Positions 1 through 6,104 of a stretch of 7,192 nt of DNA are shown one piece after another. Under the pieces are notes generated by a model, which was not told the DNA's origin, ran no database searches, and saw only the letters and a program-made list of their open reading frames with translations. Position 1 is the first letter of the stretch. Every line of letters starts with the position of its first letter. The stretch is taken from assembly GCA_905215835.1 (NCBI GenBank), contig CAJMRR010000105.1, forward strand, positions 1-7,192. Reading direction: 5' to 3'. The position numbers and the translations under genes are program-made. Source of the stretch: an uncultured bacterium (GTDB taxonomy: Bacteria > Actinomycetota > Coriobacteriia > Coriobacteriales > Coriobacteriaceae).

Positions 1-1017
1 AGCCGCATCGGCATCGGCCGTCGCATGGTTCGCAGCCCAACGAAGGTTCTCGACCGTACCGGCAATACGCGTGAGCGAATTCTCGGCACCCTCCAGGCGC
101 TCCCAGGAGAAGTCGAGCGGCGAGCGATAGCTCGTCTGCAGCATCAACAGGCGCAGGGCCGCGGCAGAGTGCTGCTCGAGCACCTCGGCCAGCGTAAAGA
201 AGTTTCCGAGCGACTTGGACATCTTCTCGCCGTCAACCAGCAGCATGCCCGTGTGCATCCAGGTGTTGGAGAAGCCCTGGTGCCAGGCGCAGGTGGCCTG
301 GGCGCACTCGTTCTCGTGATGCGGGAAGGCAAGGTCGGAGCCGCCGCCGTGGATGTCGATCGGGGTGCCCAGGTAGCGATGCACCATGGCAGCGCACTCG
401 GTGTGCCAACCGGGACGGCCCTCGCCCCAGGGACTCGGCCACCTGGGTTCGCCGGGCTTGGCGGCCTTCCACAGGGCAAAGTCGAGCGGGTCGTTCTTGT
501 CCTCGTTCTCCTCGATACGCGCACCAACCATAAGGTCATCGATGTTGCGGCCCGAGACCTGGCCATAGTTGGGATCGCTGCGCACGGCAAAGTACACATC
601 GCCGTTATCGGCGGCGTAAGCATGGCCCTGCTCGATGAGCGTCTTGATCATGGCGATCATGGGGCCGATCTCCTTGGTGGCGCGGGGGCGCACATCGGGA
701 TCGAGCACGTTGGCGGCGCGCATGACGCCAATGAACTTATCCGAGAACTCCGTCGCGACCTCGGCGGCCGTACGGCCCTGCTCGTTGGCGCGCTTGATGA
801 TCTTGTCGTCGACATCGGTGAGGTTCTGGGCGAACGTGACCTCGTAGCCGCTCGCGATGAGCCAGCGGCGAATCACGTCAAAGCTGATGAACGTGCGGGC
901 GTTGCCGATGTGGATGTTGTCGTAGACCGTGGGGCCGCACACGTACATGCGGACCTTGCCGGACTCGATGGGCTGGAACTCTTCCTTTTTATGGGTAGCG
1001 CTGTTGTAGATACGCAT
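1..1017 (-). CDS. cysS: Cysteinyl-tRNA synthetase (CysRS), N-terminal 339 codons, cut by the window edge
   Basis: Class I aminoacyl-tRNA synthetase that charges tRNA-Cys with cysteine in the cytoplasm. Read on the minus strand from ATG 1017, the frame is open to base 1, giving 339 of the family's usual roughly 460-480 residues; the missing part is the anticodon-binding C-terminus. Visible signatures: VCGPTVYD at about residue 26, the HIGH-class motif as HIGNAR at 36-41, GWHTECAAM near 203-211, FPHHENE at 231-237 and the KMSKS loop (GEKMSKSLGN) at 263-272. Expected zinc ligands C27, C208, H233 and E237 are all present. The start is supported by AGGAG at 1024-1028, 6 nt upstream and inside the last codons of ispF, from which it is separated by 3 nt. 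It is the last visible gene of the disA-ispD-ispF-cysS operon. Identity is secure; only the C-terminus is unseen. Confidence 0.97.
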   Translation of the reverse strand, partial: MRIYNSATHKKEEFQPIESGKVRMYVCGPTVYDNIHIGNARTFISFDVIRRWLIASGYEVTFAQNLTDVDDKIIKRANEQGRTAAEVATEFSDKFIGVMRAANVLDPDVRPRATKEIGPMIAMIKTLIEQGHAYAADNGDVYFAVRSDPNYGQVSGRNIDDLMVGARIEENEDKNDPLDFALWKAAKPGEPRWPSPWGEGRPGWHTECAAMVHRYLGTPIDIHGGGSDLAFPHHENECAQATCAWHQGFSNTWMHTGMLLVDGEKMSKSLGNFFTLAEVLEQHSAAALRLLMLQTSYRSPLDFSWERLEGAENSLTRIAGTVENLRWAANHATADADAA

Positions 1018-1020
1018 TCG

Positions 1021-1515
1021 TTACTCCTTAACGGTTTTCTGTAGCAGGCAGACGGCCCAGGCGCCGATTCCCTCGCCCTGGCCTTCCCAACCGAGCTTTT
1101 CGGTCGTAGTGGCGGCGACGCCCACGTTTTCGACGTCAACGCCCAGGGCATGGGCAAGGTTGGCGCGCATGGCATCGCGGTGCGGGGTGATCTTGGGTTG
1201 CTGACAGGCAATGGTGCAATCGGCATCGACAAACTCGAAGCCCAGCTCGCGCGCATAGTCCATCACGCGAGCGAGCAGCACCATCGAATCGGCACCCTCA
1301 TAGGCGGGGTCGGTATCGGGGAATAGCTTGCCGATGTCTCCCCCGCGACAGGCGCCCAGAATGGCGTCGGCCAAGGCGTGCGCGAGCACATCAGCATCCG
1401 AGTGGCCCAGCAGGCCGCGCTCGTAGGGAATGTCGACACCGCCGATGATACATCGACGCCCCTCCACCAGACGGTGAACGTCGTAGCCATGGCCAATGCG
1501 CAGGTTACTGAACAT
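1021..1515 (-). CDS. ispF: 2-C-methyl-D-erythritol 2,4-cyclodiphosphate synthase (IspF)
   Basis: Fifth step of the MEP (non-mevalonate) isoprenoid pathway: converts CDP-methylerythritol 2-phosphate to the cyclic diphosphate with release of CMP. The 164 residues match the normal single-domain length (about 155-165). The family start GHGYDVHRL is at residues 8-16, giving metal ligands D12 and H14, and H46 in the stretch LLGHSDADVLAHAL supplies the third. The conserved GDIGKLFPDTD is at 59-69 and TTEKLG at 137-142. The ATG at 1515 places the start 11 nt inside the end of ispD, which suggests translational coupling. IspD and IspF are adjacent separate genes here, not the IspDF fusion found in some proteobacteria. 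No defect is visible. Confidence 0.97.
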   Translation of the reverse strand: MFSNLRIGHGYDVHRLVEGRRCIIGGVDIPYERGLLGHSDADVLAHALADAILGACRGGDIGKLFPDTDPAYEGADSMVLLARVMDYARELGFEFVDADCTIACQQPKITPHRDAMRANLAHALGVDVENVGVAATTTEKLGWEGQGEGIGAWAVCLLQKTVKE

Positions 1516-2233
1516 GGGGAAGATCCTCTCCCTCGGCCATGCGACCGAGCAGAATCGCGGTTACGGGACGCAGGTCCTCGGGCACCGTCACCTTAAGGTT
1601 ATCGCGTGGGCTCTGGACACAGCGGACGCGCCCGCCCATGCGCTCGACCAGCGACGAATCATCGGTACCGATAAAGCCCTCGGCAATGGCTGCAGCGTGG
1701 GCGCGCTTCATAGCATCGACGCTAAAGATCTGCGGCGTCTGCGCTGCCCAGTAGAGCTCACGTGGCGGCGTCTCGACGATATTGTCGCCATCGACGATCT
1801 TGAGCGTGTCGATCGCGGGCTGGCCGCACACGACACCGTCGAGAGCACGGTCGCTCACGAGCACGTCGATAGCGTGGTCGATGGCCTCGGTCGTAATGAG
1901 CGGACGAGCGCCATCGTGAATGGCGACGTATTCAAAGCCCGCCGGAACCGCATGCACGCCGGCACGGGTGGAATCCTGACGGGTATCGCCGGCATCGGCA
2001 AAGCTGATGGGCGTGTCATAGTCAAACGGGTCGATGGCCAGGCGGCGCATCTCGGCACGGCGCTCGGCAGGACACACCACTACAATGTGGCCGACCTTGT
2101 CGCTACGATCGAACGCGCGGATGGACCAGCTCATGAGCGGACGGCCCGCCACGTTAACGAGCTGCTTGCCGCCGGGGTTACCAAAGCGCTGGCCGCTGCC
2201 ACCGGCAACGACCACGGCGCATACGGGCGCCAT
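1505..2233 (-). CDS. ispD: 2-C-methyl-D-erythritol 4-phosphate cytidylyltransferase (IspD)
   Basis: Third step of the MEP pathway: transfers CMP from CTP to methylerythritol 4-phosphate. The 242 residues match the normal family length. The nucleotide-binding loop VVAGGSGQRFGNPGGKQ lies at residues 8-24, with the expected catalytic R16 and K23. GDTRQDSTRAGV at 82-93 and AIHDGARPL at 104-112 are the other signature blocks, and KVTVPEDL near the C-terminus carries the second conserved lysine. The ATG at 2233 overlaps the disA stop codon by one base (TAATG), a typical arrangement for coupled translation. An AGGGGA Shine-Dalgarno sequence lies about 7 nt upstream, within the end of disA. Its product feeds the pathway that the next gene, ispF, continues, with the IspE kinase step encoded elsewhere. 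Confidence 0.97.
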   Translation of the reverse strand: MAPVCAVVVAGGSGQRFGNPGGKQLVNVAGRPLMSWSIRAFDRSDKVGHIVVVCPAERRAEMRRLAIDPFDYDTPISFADAGDTRQDSTRAGVHAVPAGFEYVAIHDGARPLITTEAIDHAIDVLVSDRALDGVVCGQPAIDTLKIVDGDNIVETPPRELYWAAQTPQIFSVDAMKRAHAAAIAEGFIGTDDSSLVERMGGRVRCVQSPRDNLKVTVPEDLRPVTAILLGRMAEGEDLPHVQ

Positions 2234-3300
2234 TATGCGTTCCCCTGTTTGGTGCCCTTCATGCGGTACAGCGAGTCCGCAAGAATGGCAGGGTTGTTGA
2301 CGCCAAAGTCGCCCAGGCGCTCCGGATCCTCGCTGATGTCATCCATGAGCTCCTGCAGCGAGCCGTACTCGTCGACGATCTTCTCGGCCACGCCGTCGCG
2401 CACGACGGACACGCGCGAAAGCGTGCGCAGGCCCAGCGGTGTCATGACGGAGTCCTCGTCCAGGTCGTCGTAACCCAGAACCGCCGCCACATGCTGCGGG
2501 TCGGACAGGTCCTTAGGCGTCATGCGAGCGAGCTCGGCGCGAATCTTCTCGGCGTTTGCCTCGGAGGAATCGCTTGCGTAGTCGCGGATCATCAGGTCGT
2601 ATTCGGTATCCATGCTGGAGCCCGCGAGCTGCTCGAGCTGCATCTGCACGAGCTTGCCCTGGTTACCCAGCTTGACGATGCAATCCTTAAGCTCGGTCTT
2701 TGCCTGTTGCATGATCTCGAAACTCGAGAAGATGCCGGTGATGTCGGCGAGCGTAACGTAGTCGTCGAGCTCAAGGGCCGTCAGGCGCAGCAAGGAGCGA
2801 TCGAGCGACTGACGGGTGGTCTGAAGCGTGGCGACGAGCTGGTTGACCGAGCTCATGATGGTGGTGACGGGCTGAATCTCGTAGCTCTTGCCGTGAACGT
2901 ACACGTTAACGACGGCACGGCGAGCCGAAACCGAGATCACGATGGCATCGGTGAGCACCGACATGCGAGCGGCAGTACGGTGACGCATGCCCGTCTCACT
3001 CGTGGCGAGCGAGGGATCAGGATTGAGGTGGAAGTTGGCGCGCAGGATCTGGGTGAGGTCGCCATCGATAACGATGGCGCCGTCCATCTTGGAAAGCTCG
3101 AACAGGCGGTTCGAGGTAAACGAAATGTTGAGCGGGAAGCCGTCGTTACCGGCGGCGAGCACGTTTTCGGTGTCGCCGACACAGATAAGGGCGCCCAGGT
3201 GACCAGCAATGATCATGTCGAGGGCGGTGCGGATCGGCTGGCCAGGTGCCGTCAGGCGAATGGCCTGTTCCATACGCTTTTGCAGCTCGTTCTTATCCAA
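2233..3300 (-). CDS. disA: DisA: DNA integrity scanning diadenylate cyclase (c-di-AMP synthase)
   Basis: Makes cyclic di-AMP from two ATP. DisA proteins in Bacillus and mycobacteria form octamers that bind branched DNA and lower cyclase activity when they meet recombination intermediates. The 355 residues match the family length (about 355-360). The N-terminal DAC domain has the signature DGA at 73-75 (KMDGAIVIDGD) and RHR at 106-108 (SSETG-type block, here SETGMRHRTAARM). A helical linker covers roughly 150-290 and a helix-hairpin-helix DNA-binding region about 300-345. The start is a TTG at 3300: no in-frame ATG or GTG exists just upstream, and GGGAG (complement of 3308-3312) sits 7 nt before it. 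The next methionine is residue 10, too close to the conserved block to be preferred. First gene of the operon. In Bacillus radA lies directly upstream; here the upstream neighbour is the divergent mntP. Confidence 0.96.
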   Translation of the reverse strand: MDKNELQKRMEQAIRLTAPGQPIRTALDMIIAGHLGALICVGDTENVLAAGNDGFPLNISFTSNRLFELSKMDGAIVIDGDLTQILRANFHLNPDPSLATSETGMRHRTAARMSVLTDAIVISVSARRAVVNVYVHGKSYEIQPVTTIMSSVNQLVATLQTTRQSLDRSLLRLTALELDDYVTLADITGIFSSFEIMQQAKTELKDCIVKLGNQGKLVQMQLEQLAGSSMDTEYDLMIRDYASDSSEANAEKIRAELARMTPKDLSDPQHVAAVLGYDDLDEDSVMTPLGLRTLSRVSVVRDGVAEKIVDEYGSLQELMDDISEDPERLGDFGVNNPAILADSLYRMKGTKQGNA

Positions 3301-3307
3301 GGCATCG

Positions 3308-3312
3308 CTCCC
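3308..3312 (-). promoter_or_regulatory. Shine-Dalgarno site deciding the TTG start of disA
   Basis: On the minus strand GGGAG is followed by 7 nt and then TTG GAT AAG AAC. The two ATG triplets just upstream (in GATGGGAGCGATGCC) are out of frame, so this site supports the TTG start. Confidence 0.6.
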
Positions 3313-3376
3313 ATCGTATACGCTCCATAAACGTCAATAAGTTTCTCACGGTTTGCCCCTGTGACGCCCGCAAAAT

Positions 3377-3388
3377 CCGATGCTAACA
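3377..3388 (-). promoter_or_regulatory. Possible extended -10 promoter for disA operon
   Basis: The minus strand reads TGTTAGCATCGG: a TGn extension followed by TAGCAT, matching 4 of 6 bases of TATAAT. Transcription would start near 3373, giving a leader of about 70 nt. No good -35 hexamer was found at 16-18 bp, which extended -10 promoters can tolerate. A near-identical motif faces the other way at 3437-3448. This assignment rests on sequence inspection only. Confidence 0.35.
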
Positions 3389-3436
3389 GAATGAGCGAAC
3401 ACAGCTGAGAGCCCCAATCCAAATGAGCTGCTTATG

Positions 3437-3448
3437 TGGTAGCATCGG
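3437..3448 (+). promoter_or_regulatory. Possible extended -10 promoter for the mntP riboswitch transcript
   Basis: TGGTAGCATCGG on the plus strand has a TGn extension and TAGCAT. A start about 7 nt downstream (near 3452) would begin the transcript just before the aptamer's P1 helix at 3460, which is where a riboswitch leader should start. No convincing -35 hexamer is present. Confidence 0.4.
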
Positions 3449-3459
3449 GATTCGCATAA

Positions 3460-3557
3460 ATGAGGGAGTAGTCGCGTGATCGGGTTCGCCTCCGGTGGCG
3501 CGGCAAGTCAACACACTGGCCGATGCGGCCTGGCTTGCCTTAATGAACGAGACTCGT
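3460..3557 (+). promoter_or_regulatory. yybP-ykoY (Mn2+) riboswitch aptamer
   Basis: Leader RNA element that binds Mn2+ and controls manganese export genes. Conserved pieces seen in order: the GGGAGUAG motif at 3464-3471, a GC-rich P2 hairpin near 3473-3502, a helix GGCAAG (3502-3507) with CUUGCC (3534-3539) enclosing UCAACACACU, an inner GGCC/GGCC hairpin (3518-3530), and AAUGAACGAGAC at 3542-3553. P1 can form between AUGAG (3460-3464) and CUCGU (3553-3557). Both conserved loop motifs that make up the metal site (GGAGUAG and GAACGAGA) are intact. The downstream gene is an MntP-type exporter, the known target class. The identification rests on motif order and structure; a covariance-model score (Rfam RF00080) would confirm it. 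Confidence 0.93.
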
Positions 3558-3594
3558 GGCTGTGCGCGCAACGCGTACGCCACGGGTCTTTTTT
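3550..3594 (+). terminator. Riboswitch-controlled intrinsic terminator upstream of mntP
   Basis: AGACTCGTGGC (3550-3560) pairs with GCCACGGGTCT (3579-3589) over 11 bp with one G-U pair, followed by six T (3589-3594). The loop can itself pair in part (GCGCGC/GCGT). The 5' arm contains the P1 strand CUCGU (3553-3557), so aptamer P1 and terminator exclude each other. Mn2+-stabilised P1 would therefore free transcription into mntP: an ON switch at the transcriptional level. Confidence 0.88.
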
Positions 3595-3632
3595 GTTACT
3601 CCCCCAAGAGGTACACGCGGGCCCGCCCGCAG

Positions 3633-3640
3633 AGAGGGAG
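3633..3640 (+). promoter_or_regulatory. Shine-Dalgarno site deciding the mntP start
   Basis: AGAGGGAG lies 7 nt before ATG 3648. The open frame extends upstream to about 3495, but that part is riboswitch and terminator sequence with no ribosome site, so the start at 3648 is chosen. Confidence 0.8.
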
Positions 3641-3647
3641 CCAGACT

Positions 3648-4226
3648 ATGGGACTCGCAGAGCTCGTATTGCTCGCCGTTGGCCTTTCGATGGACGCCTT
3701 TGCCGTTTCCATCTGCAAGGGCCTTGGCATGAAGAAGATCAACCTTAAAGTTGCCGTGGTGCTCGGCTTGTTCTTTGGCGGCTTTCAGGCCGGCATGCCC
3801 GTAATCGGATGGGCGCTCGGCAGTCAATTCATGGGCATCATCGGACCCATCGACCATTGGATCGCCTTTATCCTGCTCGCCTTTATCGGCGGCAAAATGT
3901 TGTGGGAGGCCTTTACCGAAGACGAGGATGAAGGCGACGGCAAGGATGCCGAAAAGATTGACCTGGGCGAGTACCTGATCCTCGCCATCGCCACCTCGAT
4001 TGACGCCCTGGCCGTGGGCATCTCGTTCGCCGCGCTTTCCGTCGACATCGTTCCCGCCGTGTCGCTCATAGGCATCACGACCTTCATCTTCTCCGTTGCC
4101 GGCGTGGCGATTGGCCGCATCTTTGGCGCGCGCTACGAAAAGCCCGCCACCATCGTGGGCGGCGTTGTGCTCATCCTCATCGGCCTCAAGATTTTGCTGG
4201 AGCACCTAGGGATTTTAGTGCTGTAA
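3648..4226 (+). CDS. mntP: MntP-family manganese(II) efflux pump
   Basis: Integral membrane exporter that removes excess Mn2+ from the cytoplasm. From ATG 3648 it is 192 residues, close to the family's usual roughly 185-190. Two internally related halves each carry a transmembrane motif with an acidic residue: LSMDAFAVSICKG (D16) and TSIDALAVGISFA (D119), as expected for the pseudo-symmetric MntP fold. FGGFQAGMPVIGW at 43-55 is another family block. About six hydrophobic segments are visible (roughly 3-25, 34-56, 69-88, 107-130, 135-158, 168-192). A strongly acidic loop at 90-105 separates the halves. It is monocistronic: it has its own Mn2+ riboswitch and terminator upstream and a terminator from 4256. 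The riboswitch and protein family support each other. Confidence 0.95.
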   Translation: MGLAELVLLAVGLSMDAFAVSICKGLGMKKINLKVAVVLGLFFGGFQAGMPVIGWALGSQFMGIIGPIDHWIAFILLAFIGGKMLWEAFTEDEDEGDGKDAEKIDLGEYLILAIATSIDALAVGISFAALSVDIVPAVSLIGITTFIFSVAGVAIGRIFGARYEKPATIVGGVVLILIGLKILLEHLGILVL

Positions 4227-4255
4227 AACACCCTTCAAAACTAAACGTCCGGATG

Positions 4256-4288
4256 AGGCCTCATGCAGAGTTTTGCATGAGGCCTTTT
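4256..4288 (+). terminator. Intrinsic terminator of mntP, tip formed by a hipBA operator copy
   Basis: AGGCCTCATGCA (4256-4267) pairs perfectly with TGCATGAGGCCT (4274-4285) around a 6-nt loop, and the T run covers 4285-4288. It lies 30 nt past the mntP stop. The upper stem and loop (4264-4278) are a 14/15 match to the hipB-linked operator repeat, so this palindrome probably serves twice. The short T run suggests moderate strength. Confidence 0.8.
4264..4278 (+). repeat. Operator-like repeat, copy 1
   Basis: TGCAGAGTTTTGCAT differs from copy 2 by one base. With flanks, 4261-4279 and 4288-4306 form a 19-bp direct repeat with one mismatch, 27 bp apart. As DNA it is a short palindrome, ATGCA-n6-TGCAT. 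It overlaps the mntP terminator hairpin. Confidence 0.75.
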
Positions 4289-4313
4289 CATGCAGACTTT
4301 TGCATGTCATACT
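4285..4313 (+). promoter_or_regulatory. Probable hipBA promoter
   Basis: TTTTCA (4285-4290; 4 of 6 to TTGACA), a 17-bp spacer and CATACT (4308-4313; 4 of 6 to TATAAT) give a start near 4320 and a short leader to the hipB start at 4347. Repeat copy 2 fills the spacer and copy 3 covers the expected start point, the placement expected for repression by the antitoxin. The hexamers are imperfect. Confidence 0.5.
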
Positions 4314-4331
4314 GATATGCAAAAGTCTGCA
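4291..4331 (+). promoter_or_regulatory. Operator for the HipB-type repressor: perfect 15-bp inverted repeat
   Basis: TGCAGACTTTTGCAT (4291-4305) and its exact reverse complement ATGCAAAAGTCTGCA (4317-4331) flank an 11-bp spacer. Each arm also contains a smaller palindrome of the form TGCA-n6-TGCA, the size a helix-turn-helix dimer would contact. Copy centres are spaced 27 bp (copy 1 to 2) and 26 bp (copy 2 to 3), about two and a half helical turns. HipB of E. coli is known to bind several short palindromes upstream of hipBA. That these are the binding sites here is inferred from position and symmetry. Confidence 0.75.
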
Positions 4332-4346
4332 CGTTAGGAGATCGCC

Positions 4347-4778
4347 GTGGATACCCTTCCCATCACCACACCGCGCCAAGCTGGCATCTACGTGCGCCAG
4401 TCACGCGAGTCGCAGGGAATCACCCGTGCGGCCCTCGCTAAAAAAGCCGGTGTTTCGGAGCGCCTGCTCGCATCGCTCGAGCTGGGCGACGCCACCGGCA
4501 TTCGACTCGACAAGTTGCTGACCGTCTTTAACGCACTCGGCATAGGTCTCTTCGCGCAAAGCGATAACGACTCCATCGCATCGCCCTCCGAACATCCGAC
4601 GACGATAGTGAATCTCCCTATCGCGAACTCGAATACCCTGCCAAAGCCAAGCGTAGGCAGACGACCCACTCGACAAGGAACGCCATCTTCCTATGGTGCC
4701 TTGCTGGCCCAAATCGCAGCCGAGCAAGGCCTTTCCGGCACTTCAAACCTCTCCTTTGGCTGCAAGGTTGTGAAATAA
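4347..4778 (+). CDS. hipB: HipB-like antitoxin, Xre-family DNA-binding protein
   Basis: Antitoxin and autorepressor partner of the HipA kinase in type II toxin-antitoxin modules. The 143-residue protein starts at GTG 4347, 6 nt after AGGAG (4336-4340). An Xre/Cro helix-turn-helix covers about residues 13-70: VRQSRESQGITRAALAKKAG, then VSERLLASLELGD, then IRLDKLLTVFNALGI. Residues 71-143 form a polar, probably flexible tail rich in Ser, Pro, Thr and Asn, longer than in E. coli HipB (88 residues in total). The stop codon at 4776-4778 directly abuts the hipA ATG at 4779, which implies coupled translation and co-transcription. The triple operator upstream fits autoregulation. The family is clear from the HTH and the following HipA; I do not recognise the function of the tail. 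Confidence 0.88.
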   Translation: MDTLPITTPRQAGIYVRQSRESQGITRAALAKKAGVSERLLASLELGDATGIRLDKLLTVFNALGIGLFAQSDNDSIASPSEHPTTIVNLPIANSNTLPKPSVGRRPTRQGTPSSYGALLAQIAAEQGLSGTSNLSFGCKVVK

Positions 4779-6083
4779 ATGGCAGAGATGGAACTCGCGA
4801 CCCTCATTTGTGGCGAAATCGCCGGCACTCTCCGGCAAGACGAGCATGGACTCTGCAGCTTTGCATACGCCCCAGCCTATCGCGGAGCACCGTTATCGTT
4901 AACAATGCCGCTTTCCAATCGCACGTATGGCCATAACATCGTCCGCCCGTTCCTATTTGGCCTTTTGCCCGACAGTCAAGAGCAGCGTCGCGCTATTGCC
5001 ACCGAGCATGATGTTGCATCCAACAACCCCGTCGCCCTCTTGTGCCATATCGGTCTTGACTGCGCGGGGGCCGTTCAGTTTTGTCGAGCCGATCAATTAG
5101 ACGCCGCCCGCGGCAGGGTCTCGGCATACCGCCCGCTTACCAATTCTCAAATCGCTCACAAGCTCAAAGCAATTCGCGATGACGAAAGAGAGACATGGAT
5201 GGGCTCCAACGAAAGCTGGTCCCTGGGCGGCAATCAAGGCAAATTTGCACTAGCTTGGCATGATGGCCAATGGTGCGAATGTCTAGGGTCATCCCCCACT
5301 ACCCATATCTTCAAAAATGGTGTCGTTGGGTTCAAACATCAGGCCTTAAACGAATTCGTCTGCATGAAAACAGCTCGGCGTGTTGGCATTCCAACTGCCA
5401 ACGTCTCCTATTGCACATTTGAAGACGAAGCCGCGCTCGTCGTTGAACGGTACGACAGAATGGTCAATAGCAGCGGAAATATCGCAAGGCTGCATCAGGA
5501 GGACTTTTGCCAGGCGCTCGGTGTATTGCCAACCCAGAAATACACCGCCGACGGAGGACCAACTACACGAGACATCCAAGAACGACTGATTAACACAGTC
5601 CCCCACCACATGAATCTTGTGCTTTTTACCTATATGTTGTTCTATAACGCCATTATCGGAGCGCCTGACGCACACGCTAAAAACTACTCGCTCATCCTAG
5701 GCAAAGGCACAAACGCGGCGCTCGCACCCATGTACGATGTCGCATCGGGCTTAGCATACGAACGTATGCGGCGAAAAGCGCGCCTCGCCATGAGCGTTGG
5801 CGGCGAGAACCGTGTGGGGCGCATCGGACCCAACGCAATTCGCCGATACCACGGTATGGGCGACCCCGCGCTGGAGGCGGCGCTCACCGATGCCGGGCTA
5901 TCCGAGAAGTTTTGCTTTGCGACCATGATGGACCTCGCCTACGAGGTACCCATTTGCATGGGAGAGGTCATGGACGAATACGCCGACCTGCCCGGCATGG
6001 CGGACCTGCGCGAGCATATGCTCGGCCCCGTCCGCGAAAACTGCCAGCGCACCCTCGACCTCATCAGGGCAGAAATGGACTAG
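4779..6083 (+). CDS. hipA: HipA-family serine/threonine kinase toxin
   Basis: HipA of E. coli phosphorylates glutamyl-tRNA synthetase, stops translation and promotes persistence; the target in this organism is unknown. The 434 residues match E. coli HipA (440). The N-terminal subdomain covers about 1-105 (RPFLFGLLPDSQEQR at 56-70). The ATP-loop block WSLGGNQGKFAL at 147-158 has S148 where E. coli has the inactivating autophosphorylation site S150, and K155 seven residues later. SSPTTHIFK is at 171-179 and VVERYDR at 221-227. The catalytic block DAHAKN is at 297-302 (D297) with the metal-binding MYD at 318-320 (D320), so the kinase appears intact. It starts immediately after the hipB stop; a second in-frame ATG lies at 4788. 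The base composition looks less GC-rich than that of the flanking operon genes, consistent with horizontal acquisition, although this was not calculated. Confidence 0.94.
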   Translation: MAEMELATLICGEIAGTLRQDEHGLCSFAYAPAYRGAPLSLTMPLSNRTYGHNIVRPFLFGLLPDSQEQRRAIATEHDVASNNPVALLCHIGLDCAGAVQFCRADQLDAARGRVSAYRPLTNSQIAHKLKAIRDDERETWMGSNESWSLGGNQGKFALAWHDGQWCECLGSSPTTHIFKNGVVGFKHQALNEFVCMKTARRVGIPTANVSYCTFEDEAALVVERYDRMVNSSGNIARLHQEDFCQALGVLPTQKYTADGGPTTRDIQERLINTVPHHMNLVLFTYMLFYNAIIGAPDAHAKNYSLILGKGTNAALAPMYDVASGLAYERMRRKARLAMSVGGENRVGRIGPNAIRRYHGMGDPALEAALTDAGLSEKFCFATMMDLAYEVPICMGEVMDEYADLPGMADLREHMLGPVRENCQRTLDLIRAEMD

Positions 6084-6104
6084 GTGGCCGTAATTTCGCA
6101 ATTA

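Noticed and set aside
25..1044. Long plus-strand open frame opposite cysS
   Set aside because: It is antisense to an unmistakable CysRS frame, has no recognisable domain, and has the composition typical of GC-rich shadow frames.
2491..3330. Long plus-strand open frame opposite disA
   Set aside because: Shadow of disA with no ribosome site or family match; rich in His, Arg, Asp and Val as expected for an antisense frame. The same applies to 1496-2473 opposite ispD.
3617..3626. Palindrome GCGGGCCCGC before the mntP ribosome site
   Set aside because: Too short with no loop as RNA, and not overlapping the Shine-Dalgarno; likely a by-product of GC-rich sequence.
3495..3647. N-terminal extension of mntP
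   Set aside because: The in-frame region is riboswitch aptamer and terminator, without a Shine-Dalgarno. The conserved MntP start and a good ribosome site are at 3648.
4256..4331. CRISPR-like or transposon-end repeat array near hipBA
   Set aside because: Only three short copies, one inverted, with position and symmetry fitting operators. No spacers, cas genes, transposase or target duplications are seen.
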